A stretch of DNA of 64,000 bases from Phoenix dactylifera (lineage: Eukaryota; Streptophyta; Magnoliopsida; Arecales; Arecaceae), in assembly GCF_009389715.1 (NCBI RefSeq), contig NC_052395.1, positions 3,844,001 to 3,908,000 on the forward strand, read 5' to 3'. Shown piece by piece: positions 1 to 11,205 of the stretch; position 1 is the stretch's first letter, and every line of letters begins with the position of its first letter. A program made the position numbers and the translations under genes. Under the pieces are notes generated by a model that had not been told where the DNA came from, ran no database searches, and worked only from the letters and a program-made list of their open reading frames with translations.

Positions 1-776
1 ACTCCGACGCATCATCATCATCATCGGATGAGAAATAAGAAGAAAAGGCCAATTTCTGCTTCATGGCCAATGAAAATGAGGTAACATCCGAAACGCATTT
101 AGATTTTACCTTTGATGAACTGTATGATGCATTTAATGAATTAATGATTGAATATAAGGCTATAAATCTTAAGAATAAAGAGCTAAAGCTAGCTAATCAA
201 TCTTACCTACATAAATACGATAAATTAGTTAAGGATAAGGACTTTATCACCAAAGAAAATTTAGAACTTAAGATAAGCAACCAACTCTTAATTCAAAAAA
301 CTAATACCTTGAGTAAAGATAATGAAAAACTAACTAAGAAAATTTCAGAACTTAAAAACAATAAACAAATCTTAAACGAGAATCTCACAAAAGACTTGAA
401 CATTCTAAAAACGGAAAAACAAACACTAACTAAAGAACTTGAAAAATACAAACCTTTGGTTGAAAAATTTACATATAGTTCTGAAAAATTGAATATGATA
501 CTTAATAGTCAACGAGCTGTATTCAATAGAGCTGGTTTAGGATATAAACCTAAAAATAAGCAAAAACTTCTTAGTAACTTCTTTGTTAAAGCAGGAGAAA
601 GCAAAACTAAGAAAATAACATGTTTTTGCTGTGGAACATTAGGACATAAAGCAAATGTGTGCGATTATAGAAAAGAAAAAACTAAAAAAAAAATTAAAAG
701 GATTTGGGTTCCAAAAGGAACCAACATTACTAACCATGAAGGACCCAAGAAAACTTGGGTACCTAAGATTATATGA
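1..776 (+). pseudogene. Element A gag, C-terminal part with CCHC zinc knuckle
   Basis: The C-terminal half of a Sirevirus Gag, the nucleocapsid protein that packages element RNA. The open frame 63-776 starts at an internal Met. The same frame is readable upstream to base 3 as an acidic Ser/Asp-rich stretch but is cut by a TAA at 36-38. A Lys/Glu/Asn-rich coiled-coil-like stretch follows, then a CCHC zinc knuckle (CFCCGTLGHKANVC) near residues 188-201, then a basic tail. Element B has the same order and a second knuckle further upstream. The gag stop TGA (774-776) overlaps an ATG as ATGA, also seen in B. The gene is inactivated by the TAA; the N-terminal part is outside the window. Confidence 0.85.
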
Positions 777-789
777 TTTGTTTGTGTAG

Positions 790-3700
790 GAGTGTCTTGC
801 AGCCAAGGTTGACAAAAATTGTTGGTACTTGGATAGTGGCTGCTCAAGACACATGACGGGTGACAAGGATCAATTCTTCACCCTTGAAGCTAAGAAGGGA
901 GGTGCTGTGACTTTTGGAGACAATAACCAAGGTCACATCATTGGTATAGGTAAAGTACAAATTACCCCTTCAACCTTTATTGATAATGTTCGATATGTTG
1001 ATGGTTTTAAGCATAATTTACTTAGCATTAGTCAATTGTGTGATAGAGGTTTTGATGTTTTGTTCAAACCATCACTATGCATCATAACCAACTCAAATGA
1101 CAATAGTTTAGTTTTTAAAGGAATAAGACGTGGGAATGTGTATGTTGTAGACCTTGAGGATCTTGCCAAACATAACCCCTGTTTAGTTGTTAATGATACT
1201 AAGGATAATGATGCTAGTTGGTTATGGCACCGTAAGTTTGGTCATGCAAGCATGGACACAATATCAAAACTAGTTAAGAGAGATTCCGTAATAGGTTTGC
1301 CAAAACTAAAGTTTGAAAAGAATAAAATATGTGAAGCATGTCAATTTGGCAAACAATCAAGGAACTTCTTTAAATCTATAAATTGTGTCTCTACCTCTAG
1401 ACCTCTAGAACTACTACACATGGACCTATTCGGACCAACTAGAACCACAAGTCTAGGTGGAAATAAATATGGTCTAGTTATTGTAGATGATTATTCTAGA
1501 TACACTTGGGTCATGTTCTTAGGTCATAAGGATCAAGCATTTTCAGTCTTCAAGAAATTTCACAAAGAAGTAACAAATGCTAGAGATACTTCAGTCATAG
1601 CTATTAGAAGTGACCATGGAACCGAATTTGAAAATCATTTATTTGATGAGTTTTGTAGTAAAAAGGGGATAACTCATAATTTTTCTGCACCTAGGACACC
1701 ACAACAAAATGGAGTTGTAGAAAGGAAAAATAGAACTCTAGAAGAAATGGCTAGAACCATGTTATGTGAAAGTAATCTTCCTAAGTACTTTTGGGGAGAA
1801 GCCATCAATACCTCATGTCATATATTAAATAGAGTTTTATTAAGACCCATTATAAAGAAAACACCTTATGAACTTTGGAAAAACAGAAAACCAAAAGTGA
1901 ACTATTTTCATATCTTTGAATGTAGGTGTTTTGTTCATAATAATGGGAAAGATAATCTAGAAAAATTTGACTCTAAATCTGATGAGGGTATATTCTTGGA
2001 GTACTCTACAACTAGTAAAGCCTACAGAGTCTTTAATAAAAGAACCCTAGTTATAGAAGAATCCATACATGTTGTTTTTGATGATTCTAGTGATATCTCT
2101 TCTAGCAAGAGAGTTAATTTTGATGATGATACGGAAATTCTTGAAGAAAAGATTGATGAGATGACATTACAAGATGATGAACAAAAATTAATTGGAAATG
2201 CATCATCAAGCTAAGAGGATATGATGGATCATGGGCTAACTAAGGCTTGGAGGTATGCTCACGGGCATCCTAAAGAATTGATTTTAGATGATCCATCTCA
2301 ACTTGTTAGGACTAGAGCATCTTTTAGGAACTTAAATAATCATCTAGCTTTTGTCTCACATTTTGAGCCCAAACACATAGAAGAAGCTGAAAAAGATGTA
2401 AATTGGATAAATGCAATGCAAGAAGAATTAAACCAATTTACTAGAAACAAGGTATGGAATCTAGTTGAACGACCTTCTGAATATTCAATTATAGGTACCA
2501 AATGGATTTATAAAAATAAACTTGATGAAAATGGAATTGTAATAAGGAATAAGGCTAGACTAGTAGCAAAGGGGTATAATCAAGAAGAAGGTATAAATTT
2601 TGATGAAACCTTTGCTCCTGTAGCTAGACTTGAGGCAATTAGACTTTTACTAGCATTTGCATGCTCTAAGAACTTCAAATTATTTCAAATGGATGTAAAA
2701 AGTGCATTTTTAAATGGGTATATTAATGAGGAGGTATATGTAGAACAACCTCCTGGTTTTGAAAATCATCAATACCCTAATCATGTATATAAATTGAACA
2801 AAGCACTTTATGGTTTGAAACAAGCACCTAGAGCATGGTATGAAAGACTTAGCAAATTTCTACTAGATCATGAATTCTCTAGGAAAAATGTAGATACAAC
2901 ACTATTTTTGAAAAAGAAAAACAAAGATATGTTATTAGTGCAGATTTATGTTGATGATATTATTTTCGGTGCTACTAACAATCGCCTCTGCGAAGAATTT
3001 GCTGACTTAATGCAGAGTGAGTTTGAGATGAGCATGATGGGAGAGCTGAACTATTTCTTCGGGCTTCAAATCAAACAATCAAAAGAGGGGATCTTCATCA
3101 ATCAAGCTAAATACATCAAGGAGATGCTTAAGAAGTTTGATATGGAGGGAAACAAGCCAATCAGCACACCCATGAGCTCATCATGCAAATTAGACCAAGA
3201 TGAATCAGGTAAATCTGTAGATCAAAAGTTATATAGAGGTATGATAGGATCTTTATTGTATCTCACTGCAAGTAGACCTGATATCATGTTTAGTGTATGC
3301 ATGTGTGCTCGATATCAGTCTAATCCTAAGGAATCTCATCTAATTGCAGTCAAAAGAATCTTTAAATACCTAATAGGAACAAAGAATATAGGTTTATGGT
3401 ATTCTAAAGAATCTAGCCTGAACTTAATAGGATACACAGATTCAGAGTTTGCTGGTTGTAAACTTGATAGAAAAAGCACCAGCGGGTCATGTCAACTCTT
3501 AGGAGAAAATTTAATCTCTTGGTTTAGCAAGAAACAAAACTCGGTTGCATTATCTACTGCTGAAGCTGAATATGTTGCAGCCGGGAGTTGTTGTGCTCAA
3601 ATCATGTGGATTAAACAACAACTTGAAGACTATGGCATTAAACAAAATAAAATTTCCATTAATTGTGATAATACAAGTGCCATTAATCTAACTAAAAATC

Positions 3701-3891
3701 CAATTCAGCATTCAAGAACTAAACATATTGAGATAAGACATCACTTCATAAGAGATCATGTACTGAATGGTGATGTGACACTTCAATTTGTTTGCACTGA
3801 TGATCAATTAGCTGATATTTTTACAAAACCCTTAAGTGAAGAGAGATTTAGTGTGCTTAGAAGGGGATTAGGAGTGATTGATCCATCCTAG
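790..3891 (+). pseudogene. Element A pol (protease, integrase, RT, RNase H), one in-frame stop
   Basis: Copia-type polyprotein in one frame from 790 to 3891, interrupted by TAA at 2212-2214. Domains in order are an aspartic protease with the active site LDSGCSRHMTG (from 829); the HHCC zinc region of GAG-pre-integrase and integrase (WLWHRKFGHAS, then CEACQFGK); an integrase catalytic core (HMDLFGPT, RSDHGTEFEN); reverse transcriptase with catalytic YVDD encoded at 2947-2958; and RNase H ([21 protein letters not shown]). The protease frame runs back only to a TAG at 787-789 and differs from the gag frame, so pol lacks an open link to gag. The C-terminus [13 protein letters not shown] is complete. 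Apart from the stop it looks well preserved. Confidence 0.93.
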
Positions 3892-4036
3892 TGGTATTTT
3901 CCACTAGTTCATTGATTTTGATGATTAAATTGTGTTAAAAATAGAGTTTCTCAACTATGATCATCAAATTAGATCATAACTTAGTGAGTGTCCCTGGTTT
4001 GGTACGAAAATAGCATGATTTTTAGGTGCGTGCCGG

Positions 4037-4207
4037 AGTTCGAGTCGACTCGAGTAAGTTTCAGAGTCGGCTCATAAGGAGGAGTCGACTCGCATATAGA
4101 CGAGAGTCGACTCGAGGACAATGGAAGCATAAGGGGAGTCGACTCGCGCATACTTCGGAGTCGACTCGAGGTCGAGTCGACTCGCGACTCAGTGGAGTCG
4201 ACTCGAG
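4037..4207. repeat. Palindrome array upstream of ORF3 in element A
   Basis: Seven exact copies and one degenerate copy of the 10-bp palindrome GAGTCGACTC lie within about 170 bp, between the end of pol and the third ORF. Most are followed by G and often by AGG or CGC. The same palindrome occurs 24 times in the 3' LTR of this element. Its position 176-346 bp before the ORF3 start suggests a cis-regulatory role, perhaps a promoter for a separate ORF3 transcript. That role is an inference. Confidence 0.85.
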
Positions 4208-4382
4208 GTTGGGATCCGGGTTTTTTAACCCTAATCCAAGCATTTAATCAACACTTCTATTCACCGCCGCCACTGTTCAAAAAACCCTAGAGCCGTCTCC
4301 TAGATCGTCTCCGACCGTCCTTAGGACTTTTTCCGTCGACCTTCCTCCGTCCATTAGCATTTTACCCCATTCTAGGTCGACC

Positions 4383-5859
4383 ATGCCTCGTAAAGCCGTT
4401 GTCCCAAGCCGGAAGAGGCCCCAACCCGCGACCGGCACCGAGCGACAGTCCAAGGCTCGGAACGATCCCGTGAGGCCACAACCTCCGGCTCGTTCCCCGC
4501 CGAGGCCCGCTCCCTCGCGTCCGTGCGCCGGAAGGCGGTCTCCACCGGGAGATACGTCAACTTTGACTATCTCTCCCGAGAGGGCTTCACCATAGGAGAG
4601 AGGTTAAGGGCCCAGGGTTTAGAGTTCTTCTGTTCCCTAAATCTCCCTACATACCCAGGGCTAGTTAGGGAGTTCTACGGTACCGTGCATAGGGGTCATG
4701 GTGGGATAGAGGGAACGGTAGCCGGTGTCCCATTGTTCATTTCGGAGGATATCATTGCTCAGATCCTCCATCTTCCTCAAGTTGGGGTATCTCCTACACA
4801 TCCAGAGGACAGGACTGAGGCCCTTACGGCCATTTTAGGGTGTTCACCCCAGTCCCCATTAGATGAGGTGTCCGCCAGCTCACTGTCAGTTGAGATGCGG
4901 TCCTCTTGAGTATCATCTCTAGGACCCTCTTTCCGAAGACTGGCCGCTTCGATTTTGTTTCTGAGAGGGACCTAGCCCTTATGTTCTACATCCTCCAGGA
5001 CACCCCAATCAACTTTCCCAAACTCATGTACAGATACCTATGCAAGCCACTAGACAGGCCTAGGCTCACCCTTCCCTATGGTATGCTGTACACCTTGATC
5101 TTTAGGGAGTCCGGGATCCCCATTCCTGAGGGGGAACCCTCTCGCGGTCTGCGATGGACAGATCGCATGGGTGAGGGGACCCTGCACCGGATGGGTTTTC
5201 ATAAGGTAGAGGGAACTTGGGTCAGGAAACCATCTACCTCCACACATACTACCAGATACTCCTCCAGTCCTGACCCTGATTCAGACATCCCTACCTTTCC
5301 CTCCACCTCAGCCCCATCCACCTCTGCCGGACCCTCCTCCTCAGCTCCACCCACTCAGCCGATGGAGGTTCAGATTTCACCTGAGCAGCTCCGGGAGTTG
5401 CGACAGGAGATCGTCAGGGACCTTCGGGACGATCTGCTGAGGGAGCTACGAGGTTCAGCGACTGCTCCCTCCACTGCCCCCTCTTCTGCATTGGTCCCTT
5501 TCTTATCAGCCGTGACCGAGATGACGGCTCATCTGAGGGAGGAGATCTTCAATGTCAGGAGCCTGATACAAGCCCAGTTCTCTAGCATGAGTGATGTCAC
5601 ACGCACCACACGACAGATGCGAGATGACATCCGACAAGATATGGGCACCACTAGTCAGGGGGCCGAGCGCTTGGCGAATGTGCTCATCGCCAAGCTGGAC
5701 ACACTCCAGGAGACAGTGACCGAGCTCGACACGACACACAGCAGGGCCACCTCGGCCATTATCAGACAGTTAGAGCACGTCACCAATGCGGTCACCCTAC
5801 TCATGGAACAACAGTCCAGACAGCCCAGGGGAGCCGCATCCTCCTCGAGGAAGCCTTAG
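4383..5859 (+). pseudogene. Element A third ORF (Sirevirus ORF3), frameshifted twice
   Basis: Counterpart of the intact ORF3 of element B. It is split over three frames: 4383-4595 (basic, Arg/Pro-rich N-terminus), 4523-4909 (contains TIGERLRAQG and YPGLVREF), and 4906-5859 (contains FPKTGRFDFVSE, PYGMLYTL, FHKVEGTWV, then a Ser/Pro/Thr-rich linker and a coiled-coil-like C-terminus). Comparison with B places the frame changes near 4530 and near 4900. Base composition is much richer in GC than gag-pol. Such ORFs are often called envelope-like, but I see no signal peptide and no membrane-spanning segment here. Confidence 0.8.
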
Positions 5860-6591
5860 CTCTTTTTGTATTTTGACATGTATTTACTGTTTTACTTATT
5901 GTATTCACAAATGTACTTACATATACATCAATACAATGAGTAGACAATTTTCTTCAATTTTGTGCACATTGATCTCTACTTGCTTATGTGTTCTGCTTAC
6001 CTCCTTTTTGATACGATGACAAAAAGGGGGAGAAATATTTAATAGATATGTAAAAGGAATCAAAATGAAAATCAAAAAATTAAAACAAACAATAATTTGT
6101 TCTTAGTGGATTTGATACCTCGAGGCTCATTATCTCTCTGTTGGGGCTCCTAATGGAGTAATCTCCATAATCTATTCAAGGGATATTCGGAGATTAGTTG
6201 AATCCTACTCAAGAACAAATTGACAGATTTTTCCTCTAAAAACCAAAAATTTCAGTTCAAAAGTTTCAATGCACTAAAAGAAAATTCAGAGAATCAAAAC
6301 AAAGTTGAATGCATATGTTGAGGAGGAGAATCTGAATTGTTAAGAAAGCAAAATCATTAAATATATATATAAGCCAAACAATTGATTGCATGATATGAAG
6401 GCTTATATAATTCCAAATGAAAGGGAGAGCTTTAACTCCAAAATTTATTGTTTCACACCTTTCAAGTATGGATAAATTAAATAACCAGACATTTGAATTC
6501 ATTTCGAAAATGTTTTGTAAATTTTCTTGTTTGTTTGAGCAATTCACTTTACATATACTCAATGTTTTGTCATCATCAAAAAGTGGGAGAT
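5860..6591 (+). other. Element A 3' non-coding region with polypurine tracts
   Basis: AT-rich stretch between ORF3 and the 3' LTR. It contains an internal purine tract GACAAAAAGGGGGAGAAA at about 6019-6036 and a second, CAAAAAGTGGGAGAT, ending at 6591 directly against the LTR. The second is the expected primer for plus-strand DNA synthesis. Repeated internal purine tracts are a known Sirevirus trait. No coding sequence is visible. Confidence 0.75.
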
Positions 6592-8576
6592 TGTGGAGTG
6601 ATTGATTGTAACCCTATTTGATTTTGATGAGCTCAAAGCATTTGAGTATATCTTATGTTTACTAATGAATTCAATCTAGTGTTTCAGTGAAAATCTTGTA
6701 AATTTATGGTTAAGAGTCTCTAAATTTGGTTCAAGACAATTTGGATAAGTTAAGAAGTCTATATGAACCAAAGTCTGAGACTCGAGTCGACTCCTGGAAA
6801 GTACGAGTCGACTCCAAGCGTATCAGAAGCATTGGCACAGGCTCGAGTCGACTCCGGAATATTACGAGTCGACTCCGACTAAGAACAGACAGACAAACAG
6901 AAAGACCCAACTCAGAACCTGTCAGCGAGTCGACTCCTGAAGTGCGCGAGTCGACTCCGATGCTTGCCGAGTCGACTCCAGGGTAGTATGAGTCGACTCC
7001 AGGGAGTTACAGACAAAAAGTCAGAGAGCAGTTTTCGGACCCTGAGAGCCGAGTCGACTCCTGAGGAACGCGAGTCGACTCCGATGGTTGGCTGGTCGAC
7101 TCCAAAGAAAGCGAGAGTCGACTCTCAGTGTATTACAAGGCAAAAGTCAGAGAGCAATTTTCGGACACTGAGAGCCGAGTCGACTCCCGCAAAGCCCGAG
7201 TCGACTCCGAGACAGCGCTACACCAAAAGACAGAAGACAGTGTTTTTGTCTCTGAGACACGAGTCGACTCCAAGAAAGTTCGAGTCGACTCCAAGGCAGC
7301 GCTACTCCAAAAAGACAGAGAACTGGTTTCCGGATACTGAGAGCCGAGTCGACTCCGGAACAGTTCGAGTCGACTCCAAGACTGGACGAGCCAAAAGACA
7401 GAAGATCGGGAGTTCGGGCTCTGAGCACCGAGTCGACTCCCAGAATTCACGAGTCGACTCGAGTGAGCCAAGTTGAAGAATACATCCATGGATTCCTTGG
7501 CATGAGCCGACTCCAAAAATGCCAAGTCAGCTCCAGACTCTGGGGAGTCGACTCCGGGTTAAGTCGAGTCGACTCCCAGTCGAAAAGACCACTTTAATTC
7601 AAATCTGGAACAGTTACCGAGCCGACTCCAGAAAAGCATGAGTCGACTCCTGCTACAGCCGAGTCGACTCCAGATCGCGCGAGTCGACTCCGATCCCAAC
7701 GGACACATTGTCAGGATGTGCAGAATGTGCAGAACGGCTAGAAAAGTGTGTCTAACGGCTAGTTTTCGTGGGGAATGGCTTAAATAGCCACAGAGGACTG
7801 TAGCAAGGTAAGAACGAGAGACTCCATTCAAAGCTAAAGTGATTTTTACCTACCAAAGCCTCTCTAGAGAAAATACAAGAGAAAGAATGAAGAAGTGCAT
7901 TGAAGTCCATACTCCCAACGTCTTCTTCGCATTCAAGGCTCCTCATCTGACAGCAGATCTTCTTCCCACTCACGAGGAGATTGCAGAGTTCGAGAAGCCT
8001 CCTTCCTCAAATCTAAAAATCTGTTTGAGGGCTTCTAACTCTTCTTTAGTTATATTGTTTATATTTGCTTTTCAAGAAGCTATTCCTGTATTCTTTATAA
8101 ACTATTTTCTTGTCACTTGATTCAATCGGGGGATTGAATCAAGGGTGTAGAGGTTGGTTGGTGAGCCGAGGGTAAAACCAACGTGTAAGGGTTCGATTGT
8201 GATCCCGGGAAAACAATCGGGTGGTTCTAGTCGGTGAGCCTGGGAAAACCGACCGTGTTCGTTGTGACCTCGTAAAACAACAAGTTGGGTTGCGAGCTTG
8301 TAAAACAACCGGCTGTAATCCGAGGGGTTATAGTGAATTCCCAAGTGAGACTTGGAGAGTGGACGTAGGAGCAAGGGTTAGCTCCGAAGCACTATAAAAA
8401 CATTGTGTTTGTGATTGCTTGTGTCTCTCTCTCTTACTCTCATTTCACTCACAGCACATAGCAACTAATTAATCATCTTGCAAAAGTATTAATTAGTCAT
8501 CCACAAACGTTTTAATTGCAAAATTATTTTAAAACCCAATTCACCCCCCCCTCTTGGGTTGTCTATCTGGGCAACA
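6592..8576 (+). repeat. 3' LTR of element A (1985 bp)
   Basis: Starts TGTGGAGTG directly after the polypurine tract and ends GGGCAACA. Its last ~50 bp (CAATTCACCCCCCC, then TTGGGT, then TGGGCAACA) match the corresponding end of the element B LTR, which supports the right boundary. The U3 part holds a dense palindrome array (6783-7691). A TATA-like TTAAATAGCC lies at 7780-7789 and a probable leader follows. The left boundary rests on the adjoining purine tract; the 5' LTR is not available for comparison. Confidence 0.82.
6783..7691. repeat. GAGTCGACTC palindrome array in the element A LTR
   Basis: I count 24 exact copies of GAGTCGACTC plus several one- or two-base variants (for example GAGCCGACTC). 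They are spaced about 20-60 bp apart and mostly flanked as CGAGTCGACTCC. Copies tend to come in pairs separated by short spacers, and a larger unit with AAAAGNCAGAGA-type spacers repeats at about 7010-7400. The array ends about 90 bp upstream of the TATA-like box, so it lies in the U3 regulatory region. Palindromes in Sirevirus LTRs are known from maize; this spelling is specific to what is seen here. Confidence 0.9.
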
Positions 8577-8684
8577 CTTTCAACCTCAATGAGAAATATC
8601 TCAAGGACCGTAGCGGCTTGAGATTTCTCATGCAGCAAATAAATATATCCATACCATGAAAAATCATCTATGAAGGTGATAAAG
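8577..8684 (-). pseudogene. Element C integrase fragment stranded between A and B
   Basis: On the minus strand this 108-bp piece encodes a copia integrase core segment (FITFIDDFSWYGYIYLLHEK). It continues the sequence found at 19784-19883 on the far side of element B. It is therefore target DNA split by two insertions. The last five bases, TAAAG (8680-8684), are one copy of the target duplication of B; the first five, CTTTC, are expected to be one copy for A. Confidence 0.9.
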
Positions 8685-10188
8685 TGTTGCCCAGAGATGG
8701 TCACCCAAGAGGGGGGTGAATTAGGTGTTTTAAAACTTTTTGACTAATTAAAACAAAACACACAAGTGTATGTCCAAAGGTAAAACTTAAAGTAGCAATC
8801 ACAGTCAAACGCAAACACACAGAGATTTATAGTGGTTCGGAGCTTCCACTGCTCCTACATCCACTCCCCAAACACCTTTGGGAATTTCCACTATAATCAG
8901 CGATTACAGTACGGTAGTTTTGAGAGTTCACTACCCAACTCGTTGTTTTACCCCGGGCTAACAACGAACCCTACAATCCTCCAATTTAACTTAGGCTTGG
9001 GACGCCTATCCCTTGTTCCAAGTCCCTTGACTGGAACAAGCACAATAAACAAAGGTTGTACAAAGATTTAAAAGCTCTTAATGAAGCGAATATAACAATG
9101 AGAAATAATAAAACCCGGAAGAACCCTTTTAGCCGTTGGAAGCGTGGGTAATGGTGGTTCTTCCGATGTGGATCGCGTTGGCTTGAATGTGAGCTTTGAA
9201 TGCCGAGTGGGAGTGAGTAGTTGAGCACGAAATCAGATGGGAAAGCTTGAATGCACTTGATTTCTCCTCTTGAAAGCTCTAACTCCCTTAAACCTCTTTT
9301 TCTTTCTTCTCTCTTGAATAATCTTGTGTTGGGTTGGTGAGAAGTTGTTGGAAGGCACTTAAAAGCTCCCTTTTATAGCCCAAAAGGCAATAGATCCGTT
9401 AGACACAAAAATATGACCGTTTGAAATTCAAATTTATCTGAAAAAGTGTGTCAGTCGCGTTCCAGGCGCTCCGGGGACGTCTCCGCTTCGACGCGAGACG
9501 TCTCGGCTGTATAAAATTTCTCTTGACGTTGTTTGGAGTCGACTCGGCACTTTTACAGGGACGTCTCTGAAAAAGAACGACTTGAATGCTTGTTCTTCTG
9601 TTTTTCTGAGAGAGTCGGCTCGGCACTTTACGGGGACGTCTCGGGATGTTTGCGCTTTTTCCATGGGGACGACTCCGCGACCTCGGGGACGACTCCGTAG
9701 TTGTATCACCGAAAAACATGTCCTCTAGAATCCCCTGAGAGAGTCGACTCCGCACTCTCTGGGGACGTCTCGGAAAGTCCGCTTTTTACTTGTGGGGACG
9801 ACTCTGCGTCCTTCGGAGACGACTCGCGCGCATCCCTTGAAATCAGCCTTTCTGCCGCCTCTGAGAGAGTCGACTCCGCAGAGTCAGGAGTCGACTCCGA
9901 CCCTGCGAGATGCCTCGCCAGGTGCCGGGGACGTCTCCAGACGTGCCAATTCTTCCTGTTCGTGCCAGAGACGTCTCTGAGACAACCCGGAGACGTCTCG
10001 GCTGTCCCTGATCTGTTTTCTTCAACTCAAAAATTCTTCAATAAATCCTTGAAAAATATGGAAACTTGCCTAGACATTTCTTAACAATATTCTTAATTAA
10101 ACACCTGAATTCCTCAAATAAATTGTTAAGATAAGTGGAATTATACTCTAGTGTTTTGTATTCATCAAAATCCATTAGGGGGTCAACA
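8685..10188 (-). repeat. 3' LTR of element B
   Basis: 1504 bp. Read on the minus strand it begins TGTTGACCCCC and ends GGGCAACA. A TATA box GGCTATAAAA lies at 9371-9380, downstream (in element sense) of a palindrome array at about 9470-10003. The same length and near-identity to 18280-19783, with TG/CA ends and flanking TAAAG, fix both boundaries. Confidence 0.96.
9470..10003. repeat. Mixed palindrome array in the element B LTR
   Basis: Contains both GAGTCGACTC (four exact copies) and GAGACGTCTC (three exact copies), plus hybrids such as GGGACGACTCC and GGGACGTCTC, about seventeen sites in all. The arms GAG/CTC are shared and only the central TCGA or ACGT changes. The array lies in U3, upstream of the TATA box at 9371-9380 in element sense. 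The other LTR carries the same array at about 19065-19600 with a few substitutions. Confidence 0.88.
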
Positions 10189-11205
10189 ATCTCCCCCTTT
10201 TTGATGATGACAAAACACTGAGTATATGCAAAATTCGAAATTTAAACATATACACAGTATTTAATCAGATGTACAAGTATTGTGCTTTGGTTAGAGCTAG
10301 ATATAGCGTGCATAATTCAAAATAGTCAACTTTCAGTTCTATCCTTATGCATAAGTATTGATCTTAGTAGCTCTTGAGCAATTTTAGCATATCAACTGAG
10401 TTTGAATCAAGTTAAGATGTAAGTTGATGAAATATTGATGCTGAAGACAATTGAAAGCTAAGCATTTTTTGACTCCCCCTTTCTTTTTCAGAAGGGCAAT
10501 TATCTTAAAGCCAATATTCTTCAATTTTATCTTTTCTAATTCAACTTTTAAGTATGAGTGTAAATTTTGCATTCCATATATTTGTTCTATTTTCTATTCC
10601 ATATACTCCATATATTGGTTCTACTCCATACACTCCATATATTGGTTCTACTCCATACACTCCATATATTGGCTCTACTCCCCCTTTTTGTCATCAACAA
10701 TGAAGGGGACAAATTTTCCTTAGGTACCTAAAACACAATTCCTAGTAGAATTCAGCATATTATCATGAATCACTCAAGGATATTCAAGTTATGCTCCCTC
10801 TGTCCAAGTTATTTTTATTAATGAATTCAGCATACATTTCACTCCCCCTTTGTTTTGGAATTCATTTCAGACCTTTTTAAAAGTAATTATCACAAGTTGT
10901 GCTCCCCCTGTTTCATATTCGTTGATAAGTTGTGTCAAATTTGAACACTTAAGGTATGTTATGAGATTTTTTTTGTGGCACATCACAGAATTACATACAC
11001 AAAGTTTGATTCCTCAAAATTAGAAACATACACAAGGTTTCAAAAGGAATTGTATGACATTCATATATCATTGCAATCATTTGAAGTCATTACAAGGTTA
11101 GAAAGGAAATCATTACAAGTATTGATTCCTAATACAAAAGAGGTTTCAAAATGAGCCTAGGATTTTACAAAAAAAAGTGAACCCTAGATGTTTACAAAAT
11201 GTCCT
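10189..11205 (-). other. Element B 3' non-coding region with multiple polypurine tracts
   Basis: In element sense the tract CATCAAAAAGGGGGAGAT abuts the 3' LTR (about 10189-10206). Further purine tracts appear on the plus strand as CTCCCCCTTTCTTTTTC (near 10472), CTCCCCCTTTTTGTC (near 10677), CTCCCCCTTTG (near 10843) and CTCCCCCTG (near 10901). Near 10600-10675 an imperfect ~30-bp unit (CTCCATATATTGGTTCTA) repeats about four times. No coding sequence is visible. Confidence 0.8.

Larger units (their letters stand above)
1..8576 (+). mobile_element. Sirevirus-like copia element A, 5'-truncated by the window edge
   Basis: A Ty1/copia retrotransposon read in the order end of gag, protease, integrase, reverse transcriptase, RNase H, a palindrome array, a third ORF, polypurine tracts and a 3' LTR. 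The third ORF downstream of pol and the purine tract AAAAAGTGGGAGAT next to the LTR are hallmarks of the Sirevirus group. The 5' LTR lies outside the window. The element ends at 8576 in CAACA. The next five bases, CTTTC, should be one copy of its target duplication. It sits inside element C, whose integrase sequence resumes at 8577. All its ORFs carry stops or frameshifts, so it cannot move on its own. Confidence 0.92.

Noticed and set aside
639-866. Minus-strand ORFs across the gag-pol junction of element A
   Set aside because: They overlap the well-supported plus-strand gag and protease frames and show no motif of their own.
6726-7525. Several overlapping ORFs rich in ESTP, RVDS and SRLG repeats
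   Set aside because: They are translations of the GAGTCGACTC palindrome array in the LTR; every frame is open because the repeat lacks stops.
9399-10084. ORFs in the element B LTRs (also 19029-19679)
   Set aside because: They lie within the LTR palindrome arrays on both strands and are by-products of the repeats.
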